Shown here piece after piece: positions 34,895 through 45,442 of a DNA stretch of 64,000 nucleotides. Source of the stretch: Oscillospiraceae bacterium (GTDB lineage: Bacteria > Bacillota > Clostridia > Oscillospirales > Oscillospiraceae); contig DAOUQJ010000006.1 in NCBI GenBank assembly GCA_030625685.1, positions 1 through 64,000 on the forward strand, given 5' to 3'. Under the pieces are notes generated by a model that was not told where the DNA came from, ran no database searches, and worked only from the letters and a program-made list of their open reading frames with translations. Position 1 is the first letter of the stretch, and each line of letters opens with the position of its first letter. Position numbers and translations under genes: made by a program.

Positions 34895-36172
34895 TTATGG
34901 CTGGGCCGTTACTTCGATTGCACAAGTGGCAGTTAACTGTCCAGCTGTTACAGTAATGATAGTAGAACCAATACTTTTGGCGGTGACTACTCCTGTTGCA
35001 GAAACACTTGCAACTTCTGGTTTGGAGCTAATCCAAGTTAAAGATGCACTGGAAGGAGAAACGGCACTGTCTAACGTAATGGTCTCATCAATGCAAAGAT
35101 AGCCAAAACTAGGGGAGAGAGCTAGTCCTGTGACAGGGATATTATTTGTAGCGGTTAGACCTGATGCATTTGCTTCAAGCACTTCTTCTGGCAATGATTC
35201 TAAAGGGTCGGCTTCTGTACCGGCTGGATTGCTAGCTGGCGTACTAGTGGTGTCTTCTTTGACTGAGAGCATACACACCGCAGATTGGTTGCCAACCGTT
35301 GCAGTAATGGAAGCGGTGCCAATATCACGAGCAGTCACAAGGCCATCATTGGTTACCCGGGCGATAGATGGGTTACTGCTGCTCCATAATACAGGGATGT
35401 CTGGGGACTCTTGATTGTTTACCAACATGACTGTGGATTCTAATTGAAATGTTCTTCCAGAAATCATTTCAATGTTATTGTAATTGAGTTTAATAGACTG
35501 CACGCTTTCTGAAACGTCAACTACTTGAACAGTAGCCGTGATATTCTTTTCATCTACATATGCGGCAATGGTAGCAGAACCTTTTTCTTTGGCTTCCATA
35601 ACGCCATCGGATATAGTGATAATTGAGGTATCACTACTACTCCAAAGTACTTCGCCAGTAAAATCTTCAGGCAGTCCAGTGAGGCTTACTCGGGAGGTTT
35701 CACCAATAATCAATGTCTGAGATTCGAACTCTAATTCGCATTTAGACATATTGACGGTAGAAGCACTGCAAGCGCGAAAAACCAGTATGCAGGCAACAGC
35801 AAAAACCGCTAAAAATATAAATGGACCTAGCAAATTTCTTCTTCTTGGAGGATTTTTCTTTTGTGGACGACGGCTGTTATTTGAAGGGCGCTGATTGTTA
35901 GGGCGTTGGCTATTTGGGCGAGATGAGTTACTTGAAGGACGGTTTGTTTGACTGCTTGGCTTCCTTCTGGGTTGTGACTGCCTCGTTGAAGAAGAATTAC
36001 GGCTTTGTGGTTGGTGTCGATTGTTGTTTGGAGGAGAGTGTGGTCTGCGTTCATGGTCATAGGGTTCATTTTTATGTCTTGTAGAGGAAGCTTCTCGTTG
36101 TTTTTGATTATGATAATAATTGTCTCGATAATGTGGGTTATGACCAGATTGCCTAGATGAATTGGAATTCAA
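34895..36172 (-). CDS. Membrane-anchored protein with BIG2 Ig-like repeats
   Basis: A 425-aa type II membrane protein. Start is TTG 36172 with AGGAGGTG 7 bp upstream; the frame is open further up but lacks a ribosome site. Residues 1-112 are low-complexity, rich in Asn, Arg, Ser, Pro and Gln, and presumably cytoplasmic. A transmembrane segment lies at about 113-133 (LLGPFIFLAVFAVACILVF). Three BIG2-type immunoglobulin-like domains fill the exterior, each with a W-S-S-x-x-x-I/V-A-x-V pattern. Such domains mediate adhesion or spacing in surface proteins. It lacks a sortase signal. Confidence 0.8.
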   Translation of the reverse strand: MNSNSSRQSGHNPHYRDNYYHNQKQREASSTRHKNEPYDHERRPHSPPNNNRHQPQSRNSSSTRQSQPRRKPSSQTNRPSSNSSRPNSQRPNNQRPSNNSRRPQKKNPPRRRNLLGPFIFLAVFAVACILVFRACSASTVNMSKCELEFESQTLIIGETSRVSLTGLPEDFTGEVLWSSSDTSIITISDGVMEAKEKGSATIAAYVDEKNITATVQVVDVSESVQSIKLNYNNIEMISGRTFQLESTVMLVNNQESPDIPVLWSSSNPSIARVTNDGLVTARDIGTASITATVGNQSAVCMLSVKEDTTSTPASNPAGTEADPLESLPEEVLEANASGLTATNNIPVTGLALSPSFGYLCIDETITLDSAVSPSSASLTWISSKPEVASVSATGVVTAKSIGSTIITVTAGQLTATCAIEVTAQP

Positions 36173-36352
36173 AATAGGACACCTCCTAGGAATATAAAAA
36201 CAAGATAAGGTAAATATCTGTAAAAAAGTATACCATACATTGAAATTAAAAAAAATACCTCTTTCACAAAATTTGTATTTTTGCAATCCTTTACTTGTAT
36301 TATGGCATGTGTTACAATCAGCATAAATTGAGAATAAAGTAGGATGAGTTAT

Positions 36353-37483
36353 ATGAAAAAGTTTCTTGTAGTAATCCTATCAATGTGTTTGTTGGGACAA
36401 AGTGTTTGGCTGGTGCACACTACAGCAAGTTCAGGTACATTGTATTTGGCTGTAAATGATGAGTTACAAGATTCCACACTTCAGACAAAACCGATTCTCG
36501 TTGGAGGAATTACATATATCCCCATAACTGTGTTTGATACAAGGCTTACGGGTGTAAATTTGGGAGTTTCGTATGGTTGGGATTATGATAAACAAATTGT
36601 CTCTTTATATTCGAAAAGTCAAATAATGGAATTTGACTTAAAGAAAGAGAAAGTATTTGATTACAATAAAGAAGTTTATTATAACTATGCAGCTGTCGTG
36701 CAAAATGGGATTCCTTATGTTCCTGCACTTTGGTCATGTCGTACGTTTGGGTTAGAAGCATCATTTGTATATTCTTTTGATTCAGAATTTCGTTTATTGC
36801 GTATAAAAAATGGCGACCAAATATTAAGTGATGATATGTATATGCGATCAGTGCGTCCCATTTTAGAAGAAAGAGAAAACTCCTACGAAGAACCCGAACC
36901 AGTTACGCCAGAAGAAGAGCCAATTCAAACACCTGAGGAACGTCCAGATGTTGCAGTGTATATGGCCATACAAGTAAAAGATGGTATGCAGTTATCTGCT
37001 ATCATGACGAGGCTCGAAAGAAGTGATAAGACTAACGTAATCTTTTTCTTTTCAACCTCTTCACTAATACAACATCAATCGGACATACGAGTATTGAAAG
37101 CCAAAGGGCATTGCATTGGACTGGTTGCAACAGGGAATTCTCAGCAAGAAATACTGTCTGATTTGAAAGAAGGTAATATGCTTTTGAGGCATATATTGAG
37201 ACAAAGGGCTTTTTTTGTTTTGGACAATGGGTTCTCTAGTGAATTGTTAATTCAATTAAAGAATGAAGGGTTAATTGGCTGGAATCCTAGTGTAGTAATC
37301 AATGGCAATGAAAAGAGTAGTTCTGAAATATATCGTACGGCAATTAATGCAGTTAATACACAGCATTCAGAGGTTCGTGTGTTATTTGATGATTTCGTGA
37401 AAACTGGAACTCTGAGAAGTGTGCTACAGTATTATGAGGAAGAAAGCTTTGAAACTAAGTTAGCTAGGGAAACAGCTTATTGA
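36353..37483 (+). CDS. Secreted protein: copper-amine-oxidase-type N-terminal domain plus degenerate deacetylase-like domain
   Basis: A 376-aa exported protein. A signal peptide (residues 1-26, KKFLVVILSMCLLGQSVWLV) precedes a copper amine oxidase-like N-terminal stalk domain (about 30-160: GGITYIPITVFDTRL, NGIPYVPALW). An acidic Pro/Glu linker (about 175-200) follows. The C-terminal part recalls a NodB polysaccharide deacetylase barrel (VIFFFSTSSLIQHQSDIRVL, KAKGHCIGLVATG), but the metal His and catalytic Asp are missing. It may be a non-catalytic wall-binding protein. Start ATG 36353 is preceded by AGGATGAG; ATG 36344 is an alternative. Confidence 0.7.
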   Translation: MKKFLVVILSMCLLGQSVWLVHTTASSGTLYLAVNDELQDSTLQTKPILVGGITYIPITVFDTRLTGVNLGVSYGWDYDKQIVSLYSKSQIMEFDLKKEKVFDYNKEVYYNYAAVVQNGIPYVPALWSCRTFGLEASFVYSFDSEFRLLRIKNGDQILSDDMYMRSVRPILEERENSYEEPEPVTPEEEPIQTPEERPDVAVYMAIQVKDGMQLSAIMTRLERSDKTNVIFFFSTSSLIQHQSDIRVLKAKGHCIGLVATGNSQQEILSDLKEGNMLLRHILRQRAFFVLDNGFSSELLIQLKNEGLIGWNPSVVINGNEKSSSEIYRTAINAVNTQHSEVRVLFDDFVKTGTLRSVLQYYEEESFETKLARETAY

Positions 37484-37544
37484 TATGGAATATATGAATC
37501 GGAAGTGTAGAATTGCTTCTTTATGCGAAAAAGGAACATAACAC

Positions 37545-37590
37545 ACCTCGACTGTTATCACGCAACGTGATAACAGTCGAGGTACTTTTT
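37545..37590 (+). terminator. Terminator of the secreted protein gene
   Basis: An 18-bp perfect stem (37545-37562 with 37566-37583), loop CAA, followed by ACTTTTTT. Confidence 0.9.
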
Positions 37591-37714
37591 TATATAAAAA
37601 AGGTTTGGTTTGCAATGTACTTTGAGACTTAAAGAGATATTGGACAGAAATCAAATGAAAAAATCCAATCAAATCGATAGATATAATGCAATTACTGTTT
37701 AGAAACTAAACTAT

Positions 37715-37758
37715 GATAATAAAAAGCTCTCAATATCATATCGAGAGCTTTTATTATC
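37715..37758 (-). terminator. Terminator of the glycolytic operon (after eno)
   Basis: A 16-bp stem with one bulged A (37715-37731 with 37743-37758) just downstream of the eno stop, T-rich on the minus strand. Confidence 0.8.
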
Positions 37759-37782
37759 GTTAAGTCATATTGTTTTTTTTGA

Positions 37783-39111
<1,329 letters not shown>

Positions 39112-40626
39112 TTATGTGATTATAAGGGTAGAACCTTGCATTTCTGCTGGTTTTTCTAATCCCATTAGATCTAAAATTGTAGGGGCAATATCAGCAAGAC
39201 GACCATCTCGAAGCTTTACATCAGCACCTACAATATAAAAAGGCACTGGGTTTAGCGTGTGGGAAGTCATTGGCTGATTATTTTCGTCAAGCATTTGTTC
39301 TGCATTTCCATGGTCAGCAGTGATTAGTGAAATGCCACCCATTTCAGTTGTTGCATTGACGACAGTTTTCACACAAGCATCCACGGTGATGGTTGCTTGT
39401 ACAGCAGCTTCAAATGAGCCGGTATGACCAACCATATCACAGTTAGCAAAATTTAAAATAATAACATCATAGGCTCCACTTTTGATGCGCGATTCTGCCT
39501 CAGCAGCTACTTCATAGGCACTCATTTCTGGTTTTAAATCATAGGTCGCGACTTTGGGGGATGGGATGAGTACACGATCTTCATTGGGATAAGGTTCTTC
39601 TCTGCCACCGTTAAAAAAGAAAGTGACATGTGCATATTTTTCAGTTTCAGCAATCCGTAGTTGTGTGAGACCAAGATTGCTAATAAATTGGCCCAAGGTG
39701 TTTTGAAGATCAATGCGTGGGTAAGCAAGCTGTACAGATGAGAAATTGGCATCATATTCTGTTGTGCATACAAAATGAACAGGAAGAAAGCCTTGCTTTC
39801 GATTAATTGAAGTCAATTCACTATCGATAAAGCAACGCGTGATTTCTCGCGCTCTATCAGGTCGATAGTTAAAGAAAATAATGCTGTCACCAGCATGTAC
39901 TTTTGCTTTTTGAGTGCAGATAATCGGTGCCATGAATTCATCTGTCACATCGTTTTCATACGATGTTTGGATTGCCTGTATGGGATCTGTAGTTTCAAGA
40001 CCAATACCTGAAGTAATGGCATCATATGCTACTTGAATGCGTTCCCAACGATTGTCGCGATCCATAGCGTAGTAGCGACCAGTGATGGTTGCAAGTGTTC
40101 CAATGCCTAGGGATTCACAGGTGGATAAACAATCTGAGACGTATGTGATTCCTGAAGTAGGAGAGACATCTCGACCGTCTAAAAATGCGTGGATATAGAC
40201 GGTTTCAACTTGTTGGTCTTTTGCCATTTGGAGTAAGGCATATAAGTGGTTTATATGACTATGCACGCCTCCGTCAGACAATAGACCCATTATGTGTAGA
40301 GCACTGCCTGTGTCTTTGCAACGTTGCATGGCTGAAAGATAAGCAGTATTTTGATAAAACGAATGATCGGTAATAGATTGGTTAATGCGTGGCAAATCTT
40401 GAAAAACCACACGGCCAGCACCGATATTTGTGTGACCAACTTCGCTGTTGCCCATTTGACCTTCTGGTAAACCAACATTAAGGGAATCAGCAGCGAGTTT
40501 TGATTGGCATGCGGATTGCTGCAAATAATTAAGATATGGAGTGTTTGCACTGTGCACTGCGTTGTCGGCAGTTGGTTCGCCAAGTCCAAGACCATCCATA
40601 ATAATCAAAGTTGTAGGTGTTTTCAT
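39112..40626 (-). CDS. gpmI: 2,3-bisphosphoglycerate-independent phosphoglycerate mutase
   Basis: Interconverts 3- and 2-phosphoglycerate using a manganese-dependent phosphoserine mechanism. At 504 aa it is full length. The catalytic serine is S61 in QMGNSEVGHTNIG. Metal residues are seen at IIMDGLG near the start and TADHGNAEQM near 440. It is in the glycolytic operon between tpiA and eno, so this is the housekeeping mutase as opposed to the ApgM-like protein at 6.0-7.3 kb. Confidence 0.98.
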   Translation of the reverse strand: MKTPTTLIIMDGLGLGEPTADNAVHSANTPYLNYLQQSACQSKLAADSLNVGLPEGQMGNSEVGHTNIGAGRVVFQDLPRINQSITDHSFYQNTAYLSAMQRCKDTGSALHIMGLLSDGGVHSHINHLYALLQMAKDQQVETVYIHAFLDGRDVSPTSGITYVSDCLSTCESLGIGTLATITGRYYAMDRDNRWERIQVAYDAITSGIGLETTDPIQAIQTSYENDVTDEFMAPIICTQKAKVHAGDSIIFFNYRPDRAREITRCFIDSELTSINRKQGFLPVHFVCTTEYDANFSSVQLAYPRIDLQNTLGQFISNLGLTQLRIAETEKYAHVTFFFNGGREEPYPNEDRVLIPSPKVATYDLKPEMSAYEVAAEAESRIKSGAYDVIILNFANCDMVGHTGSFEAAVQATITVDACVKTVVNATTEMGGISLITADHGNAEQMLDENNQPMTSHTLNPVPFYIVGADVKLRDGRLADIAPTILDLMGLEKPAEMQGSTLIIT

Positions 40627-40657
40627 AGTAACCTCAATTTCTAGAAATCAATAAAAA

Positions 40658-41446
40658 TTATGTTTCACTTTCTTCATATTCATTTGCAGTGAAGATAATG
40701 TCTAAAAAGTTTTCGGGTTTTAAAGATGCACCGCCAATGAGACCGCCATCAACATCTGATTGAGAAAGAAGATTTTTTGCGTTTTCAGGATTCATAGAAC
40801 CACCGTATTGAATGGTGGTTTGGCGGGCCAATTTTGCACCATAAAGTGAACGCAAGATACTACGGATTGTAGCGCAAGCTTCACCTGCTTGTTCTGGTGT
40901 TGCGGTTTTCCCTGTGCCAATGGCCCATATGGGTTCGTAAGCAATGGTGATGTTTTTAATTTGTTCAGAGGAAACACCAGATAATGCTGCTTGCACTTGA
41001 TAGTTAAGGTGTGCATCTGTGAGATTGAGTTCGCGTTGCGCCTCGGTTTCTCCAACGCATAGGATTGGATGGAGACCTGCCGCTAGTGCTGCGTGAATTT
41101 TTTTGTTGACAATGGCGTCAGTTTCAGCAAAATATTCACGTCGTTCACTGTGACCAATGAGAACATATTTAACACCCAATTCAACCAGCATTTGGGCTGA
41201 AATTTCTCCAGTATATGCACCAGATTCTTCCCAGTGCATGTTTTGTGCTGCAATGGCAACACGGCAATCTTTCAATGTTTTGATAGCGATTGGAATGTTG
41301 GTGAAAGGAACACAAATTACAATGCTACAACGCTTGGTGCGTGGCAGAGCATGTTTTAGGCTTTCCGCAAAAGTACGTGTTTCACATGCAGTTTTGTGCA
41401 TTTTCCAATTGCCGGCAATGATAGTTTTTCGATATTTTCGATTCAT
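40658..41446 (-). CDS. tpiA: Triosephosphate isomerase
   Basis: Interconverts dihydroxyacetone phosphate and glyceraldehyde-3-phosphate. The 262-aa TIM barrel shows AGNWKMHK, the catalytic histidine in LIGHSERR, the catalytic glutamate in IAYEPIWAIGTGKTAT and the phosphate loop GGSMNPENA. It lies 31 bp after pgk, with GAAAGGTG before the ATG. Confidence 0.99.
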   Translation of the reverse strand: MNRKYRKTIIAGNWKMHKTACETRTFAESLKHALPRTKRCSIVICVPFTNIPIAIKTLKDCRVAIAAQNMHWEESGAYTGEISAQMLVELGVKYVLIGHSERREYFAETDAIVNKKIHAALAAGLHPILCVGETEAQRELNLTDAHLNYQVQAALSGVSSEQIKNITIAYEPIWAIGTGKTATPEQAGEACATIRSILRSLYGAKLARQTTIQYGGSMNPENAKNLLSQSDVDGGLIGGASLKPENFLDIIFTANEYEESET

Positions 41447-41477
41447 AGTAATAACACCTTTCTTATGACATATTTGA

Positions 41478-42680
41478 TTAGGTGATATCTTGTAGGCAGG
41501 CTATGCCAGGTAATGATTGTCCTTCTAAAAATTTGAGTGATGCACCGCCACCTGTTGAAATATGAGTCATTTTGCTTGCATAACCCATTTGTTCAATCGC
41601 AGATGCTGAATCACCGCCACCGATGATGGTGATGGCTTCATTCATGTTTGCCAAGGTTTGGGCGACAGCTCTTGTGCCGTTAGAAAAGGATGCAAACTCA
41701 AATACACCCATGGGACCATTCCAAATGACAGTACTTGATTGCTTTATGGAATTGCTAAATAAATCTATGGTTTTCGGTCCGATATCTAGACCCATGAGAT
41801 TATCGGGGATATTCATAGAATCAACCAAAACTGGTGTGGCATTTGAAGAAAACTCATTTGCTGCCAAATCATCAATAGGCAAGAGAATTTCGACATTTTT
41901 TTCTTTGGCTAGTGCTAGCATGTCACGGGCAAAATCAATTCGGTCTGTTTCTACAAGAGAATTACCAATGGTGCCACCTTTGGCGCATTGGAAAGTATAA
42001 GACATCCCACCACCAATGATGATGGTGTCAGCGATATTAAGTAAATTGAGAATAACCCCAATTTTGTCAGATACTTTTGAACCACCTAAGATGGCAGTGA
42101 GTGGTCGTTTGGGTTCAGTTAAAGCTCTGCCCATAATGTCGAGTTCTTTTTCGACGAGAAGTCCTGCAACGCAAGGGAGATAATTTGAAACTCCGTAGGT
42201 AGAGGCATGTTTGCGATGTGCGACACCAAATGCATCAAATACTAAATAATCTGCGAGACTTGCGAGTTCTTTGGAAAAGTTGGGGTCATTTGCCTCTTCT
42301 TCCGGACGAAAGCGCAAGTTTTCGATTAATAAAATCTCTCCAGATTGCAATTCGTTTGCAGCACGCTTGCAGTCTTCGCCAAGTACATCTTTTGTGAGTG
42401 TGACAGGTTGACCAAGTAGTTCTTGCAAGTGAGCACCTGCAATGGAAAGCGAAAATTCTTCCAACCAAACACCTTTTGGACGGCCAAAGTGAGAACATAA
42501 AATGACACTTGCGCCTTTATCAAGTAAATAGCGAATTGTGGGAAGAGAAGCGGCAATTCTAGTATCATCTAAAATTTCGCCAGTTTTTTCATTGTGAGGC
42601 ACGTTGAAGTCGCAACGAACCAGTACTTTTTTGTTATTAACGTCAATATCACGTACAGTTTTTTTATGATGGAAATTCAC
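41478..42680 (-). CDS. pgk: Phosphoglycerate kinase
   Basis: Transfers phosphate from 1,3-bisphosphoglycerate to ADP. Full length, 400 aa: VRCDFNVPHNE, the substrate arginine region SHFGRPKG, the hinge, and nucleotide-binding GGGDSASAIEQMG and STGGGASLKFLEG. The start is GTG 42680 with AAAGGAG 8 bp upstream. In many Firmicutes gap precedes pgk; here the gene before is trmL and gap is not in the window. Confidence 0.98.
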   Translation of the reverse strand: MNFHHKKTVRDIDVNNKKVLVRCDFNVPHNEKTGEILDDTRIAASLPTIRYLLDKGASVILCSHFGRPKGVWLEEFSLSIAGAHLQELLGQPVTLTKDVLGEDCKRAANELQSGEILLIENLRFRPEEEANDPNFSKELASLADYLVFDAFGVAHRKHASTYGVSNYLPCVAGLLVEKELDIMGRALTEPKRPLTAILGGSKVSDKIGVILNLLNIADTIIIGGGMSYTFQCAKGGTIGNSLVETDRIDFARDMLALAKEKNVEILLPIDDLAANEFSSNATPVLVDSMNIPDNLMGLDIGPKTIDLFSNSIKQSSTVIWNGPMGVFEFASFSNGTRAVAQTLANMNEAITIIGGGDSASAIEQMGYASKMTHISTGGGASLKFLEGQSLPGIACLQDIT

Positions 42681-42719
42681 TCAATTGACTCCTTTCGGAA
42701 AATACAAAAGAAAATTGAT

Positions 42720-43205
42720 TCAGTTTGTTTTCATTTCTCCTTCGCCAAGCAAATGCGGAAAATTTTGTTGGCGAAGTGCTTCGTAGGTTAACACTGCTAC
42801 ACTATTAGATAAATTTAAACTGCGTGCTTGTGCATTCATTGGAATACGGATGCACCTATCAGCATATTGCTCACGAAAAGAAAGCGGTAAACCAGCAGTT
42901 TCTTTGCCAAAGAAAAGATAGCAGTTATTATTAAAATTTGCCTCTGCATAATGGCGTGGTGCCTTAGTTGTTGCAAGCCAAACATCTGCAGAGGGATTCT
43001 TTTCAAAAAAATCATCTAAATTCTCATAGACATGTAAGTCTAGTAGATGCCAATAATCAAGACCAGCTCGACGTACGGCTTTTTCACTTATGCTAAAACC
43101 CAGTGGTTTGATGAGGTGTAATCTGCTATTTGTCGCAGCACAAGTGCGTGCTATATTTCCTGTGTTTGCAGGGATTTCAGGTTCGACTAATACTATGTTA
43201 ATCAA
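42720..43205 (-). CDS. trmL: tRNA (cytidine(34)-2'-O)-methyltransferase
   Basis: A SPOUT-family methyltransferase that modifies the wobble nucleotide of certain leucine tRNAs. I start at TTG 43205 with GGAGGTG 7 bp upstream (161 aa); the longer frame to 43271 lacks a ribosome site. Signatures are IVLVEPEIPANTGNIARTC, LFFGKETAGLP and IPMNAQARSLNLSNSVAV (residues near 120-140), the SAM-binding knot. The stop is 39 bp before pgk, so they may share a transcript. Confidence 0.92.
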   Translation of the reverse strand: MINIVLVEPEIPANTGNIARTCAATNSRLHLIKPLGFSISEKAVRRAGLDYWHLLDLHVYENLDDFFEKNPSADVWLATTKAPRHYAEANFNNNCYLFFGKETAGLPLSFREQYADRCIRIPMNAQARSLNLSNSVAVLTYEALRQQNFPHLLGEGEMKTN

Positions 43206-43418
43206 GAATTGACACCTCCAATGTTTGAAAAAAACATTATATATTGTAACGTAAAGAAGATGCAATTTCAAGAAGTTGAAGAAAAAAGCAGGAAATAAAA
43301 GCGAAAAACAAAGGAAAAGATACTTTTAATATCATAACATAAATAAAAATGAATGAAAAGATAGAATTCTATACACTTTAGCTCATCTATTGCTGAAAAA
43401 CTGCAGTGTTACTGAGTC

Positions 43419-43447
43419 TTGTTTTTTAAAGAGGAATCCAGTATAAT
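43419..43447 (+). promoter_or_regulatory. Promoter of ychF
   Basis: TTGTTT (43419-43424), 17-bp spacer, TATAAT (43442-43447), about 75 bp before ychF. Confidence 0.65.
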
Positions 43448-43521
43448 GTCACAGATATATTCAGGTGTTAAGAATGAATGACACTTAAGATAATACAAAC
43501 TGAAAGAAGGCTAGACGGTTT

Positions 43522-44616
43522 ATGAAGCTAGGTATTGTGGGGCTTCCCAACGTGGGAAAAAGCACTTTGTTTAATGCAGTAACAAATGCAGGCGCTGAGT
43601 CGGCAAACTATCCGTTTTGTACGATAGAACCTAATGTGGGGATGGTTAGTGTACCGGATTCTCGTATGGATTTTCTAATGGAGTTATATGGCTCTAAAAA
43701 ACTAATTCCTGCGGTTATCGAGTTTGTTGATATTGCAGGCTTGGTGCGTGGGGCATCAAAAGGCGAAGGTTTGGGCAATAAGTTTTTGAGCAATATTCGT
43801 ATGACAGATGCCATTATTCATGTAGTGCGTTGTTTTGATGATGAAAATGTAGTACATGTGGAAGGATTTGCGGATCCTGTGCGTGATGTAGATATTATCA
43901 ACATGGAACTTGTCATGGCTGATATGGAAATGGTGCAAAGACGTATTGAAAAAGCGAAAAAGAATGCAAAAGGGGATAAACATTTTTTAATAGAGATAGA
44001 TGTCTTTTCTGCACTGTTAGAACATTTTAATGAAGGAAAACCTGCAAGAAGTTTTGAATGCTCGAAAGAGGATATGGAAATTATAGAAACAGCAGAGCTG
44101 ATATCATTAAAACCGGTTATTTATGCAGCAAATATGGATGAAGATACATTTTTAGGTGAATATCAAGAGAATGTATATTATCAAAAGATGTCTGAATTCG
44201 CACAGAAAGACAATGCTTTGGTTTTGCCGATTTGCGCGAAATTGGAGCAAGAGATTGCTTTGCTCGATGAAGAAGATAAAGAAATGTTTTTAGAAGAATT
44301 GGGGATTAAAGAGTCGGGGCTTGATCGTCTCATAAACTGTTCTTATGATTTGTTGGGTCTGATTTCCTATCTTACTGCAGGGGAACAAGAAGTACGCGCA
44401 TGGACCATTCGCAAGGGAACCAAAGCTCCTCAAGCTGCAGGAAAAATTCACTCAGATTTTGAGAGAGGGTTTATTCGAGCTGAAATCGTTTCCTATGAAG
44501 ATTTACATACTTGTGGCAATATGGTGGCGGCCAAAGAAAAAGGGTTGGTACGTTCGGAAGGCAAAGAGTATGTCGTGAAGGATGGCGATGTGATTCTTTT
44601 CCGTTTTAACGTGTAA
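43522..44616 (+). CDS. ychF: Redox-regulated ATPase YchF (OLA1 family)
   Basis: A universally conserved P-loop protein of the Obg-like family that prefers ATP and associates with ribosomes. The P-loop is GLPNVGKST (residues 6-14), followed by the switch region PFCTIEPNVG and FVDIAGLVRGASKGEGLGN. The TGS-like C-terminal domain has RAWTIRKGTKAPQAAGKIHS and ends KDGDVILFRFNV. At 364 aa it is complete. The SDR gene follows after 5 bp. Confidence 0.97.
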   Translation: MKLGIVGLPNVGKSTLFNAVTNAGAESANYPFCTIEPNVGMVSVPDSRMDFLMELYGSKKLIPAVIEFVDIAGLVRGASKGEGLGNKFLSNIRMTDAIIHVVRCFDDENVVHVEGFADPVRDVDIINMELVMADMEMVQRRIEKAKKNAKGDKHFLIEIDVFSALLEHFNEGKPARSFECSKEDMEIIETAELISLKPVIYAANMDEDTFLGEYQENVYYQKMSEFAQKDNALVLPICAKLEQEIALLDEEDKEMFLEELGIKESGLDRLINCSYDLLGLISYLTAGEQEVRAWTIRKGTKAPQAAGKIHSDFERGFIRAEIVSYEDLHTCGNMVAAKEKGLVRSEGKEYVVKDGDVILFRFNV

Positions 44617-44621
44617 GTGCA

Positions 44622-45359
44622 ATGAAAAACAAAACAGTTTTGATTACTGGCGCATCAAGAGGTATAGGCGCAGCAACTGCCCGTGTATTTGCGCAAAATG
44701 GGTATAATATTGTATTGAATTATCTACATTCAGAGGAAAAGGCATTTCATCTGGCAAAAGAACTACGAGAACTTGGAGTTGCAGTTTTGCCCATTCAAAC
44801 TGATGTGGGAAAGTATTCTGATGTGCAAATCATGATGGAGAAAATTTCAGAGGAATTTGGACAATTAGATACGTTGGTGTGCAATGCTGGCATTGGAGAT
44901 GCAGGCCTCCTTACAGACACGAAGGTTGACAAATGGAAGGAAGTTTTTCGTGTCAATGTTGACAGTTTGTTTTATTGCAGCAAATTAGCCATTCCTCTCT
45001 TGAGAAAACAAACGGCAGGACAGATTATTACAGTTTCATCTATTTGGGGGATGGTAGGTGCTTCCTATGAGGTGGCATATTCTACTGCCAAATCCGCTAC
45101 AATAGGATTTACGAAAGCATTGGCGAAAGAATTAGCTCCCTCAAATATCACTGTAAATTGCGTAGCGCCAGGCCTTATCAATACTGACATGAACGCAGAT
45201 TTGACGCAGGAAGATATTTTATTATTCACAGAACAAACGCCATTAGGAAGAATTGGTAGCGTGGAAGAAGTTGCAGAAAGTATCTATTTCTTAGCGACTG
45301 AAAAGGCTGCCTTTATGACAGGACAGGTGCTTTCACCCAATGGAGGCGTAGTCATATAA
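44622..45359 (+). CDS. SDR family oxidoreductase (FabG-like)
   Basis: A 245-aa short-chain dehydrogenase/reductase. The NADP-binding motif TGASRGIG is at residues 9-16, then CNAGIGDAG. The active-site serine lies in VSSIWG and the Y-X3-K motif is YSTAK. The C-terminus, PGLINTDMNADL and GQVLSPNGGVVI, fits 3-oxoacyl-ACP reductase-like enzymes. It is not in a fab operon; its partner is ychF, 5 bp away. FabG activity is possible but not shown. Confidence 0.85.
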   Translation: MKNKTVLITGASRGIGAATARVFAQNGYNIVLNYLHSEEKAFHLAKELRELGVAVLPIQTDVGKYSDVQIMMEKISEEFGQLDTLVCNAGIGDAGLLTDTKVDKWKEVFRVNVDSLFYCSKLAIPLLRKQTAGQIITVSSIWGMVGASYEVAYSTAKSATIGFTKALAKELAPSNITVNCVAPGLINTDMNADLTQEDILLFTEQTPLGRIGSVEEVAESIYFLATEKAAFMTGQVLSPNGGVVI

Positions 45360-45378
45360 ACAGAAATTTCTACGAAAA

Positions 45379-45422
45379 GATTGTTGACAATGTTTGGGAA
45401 GGTGTTATAATTATCAACAATC
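45379..45422 (+). promoter_or_regulatory. livK promoter flanked by a 9-bp inverted repeat
   Basis: TTGACA (45384-45389), 16-bp spacer, TATAAT (45406-45411). A perfect inverted repeat, GATTGTTGA (45379-45387) and TCAACAATC (45414-45422), flanks it, one arm overlapping the -35 and the other around the transcription start. Only the right arm would be transcribed, so it suggests a DNA operator. Confidence 0.75.
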
Positions 45423-45442
45423 TTAACTTAGGAGGAAATACG

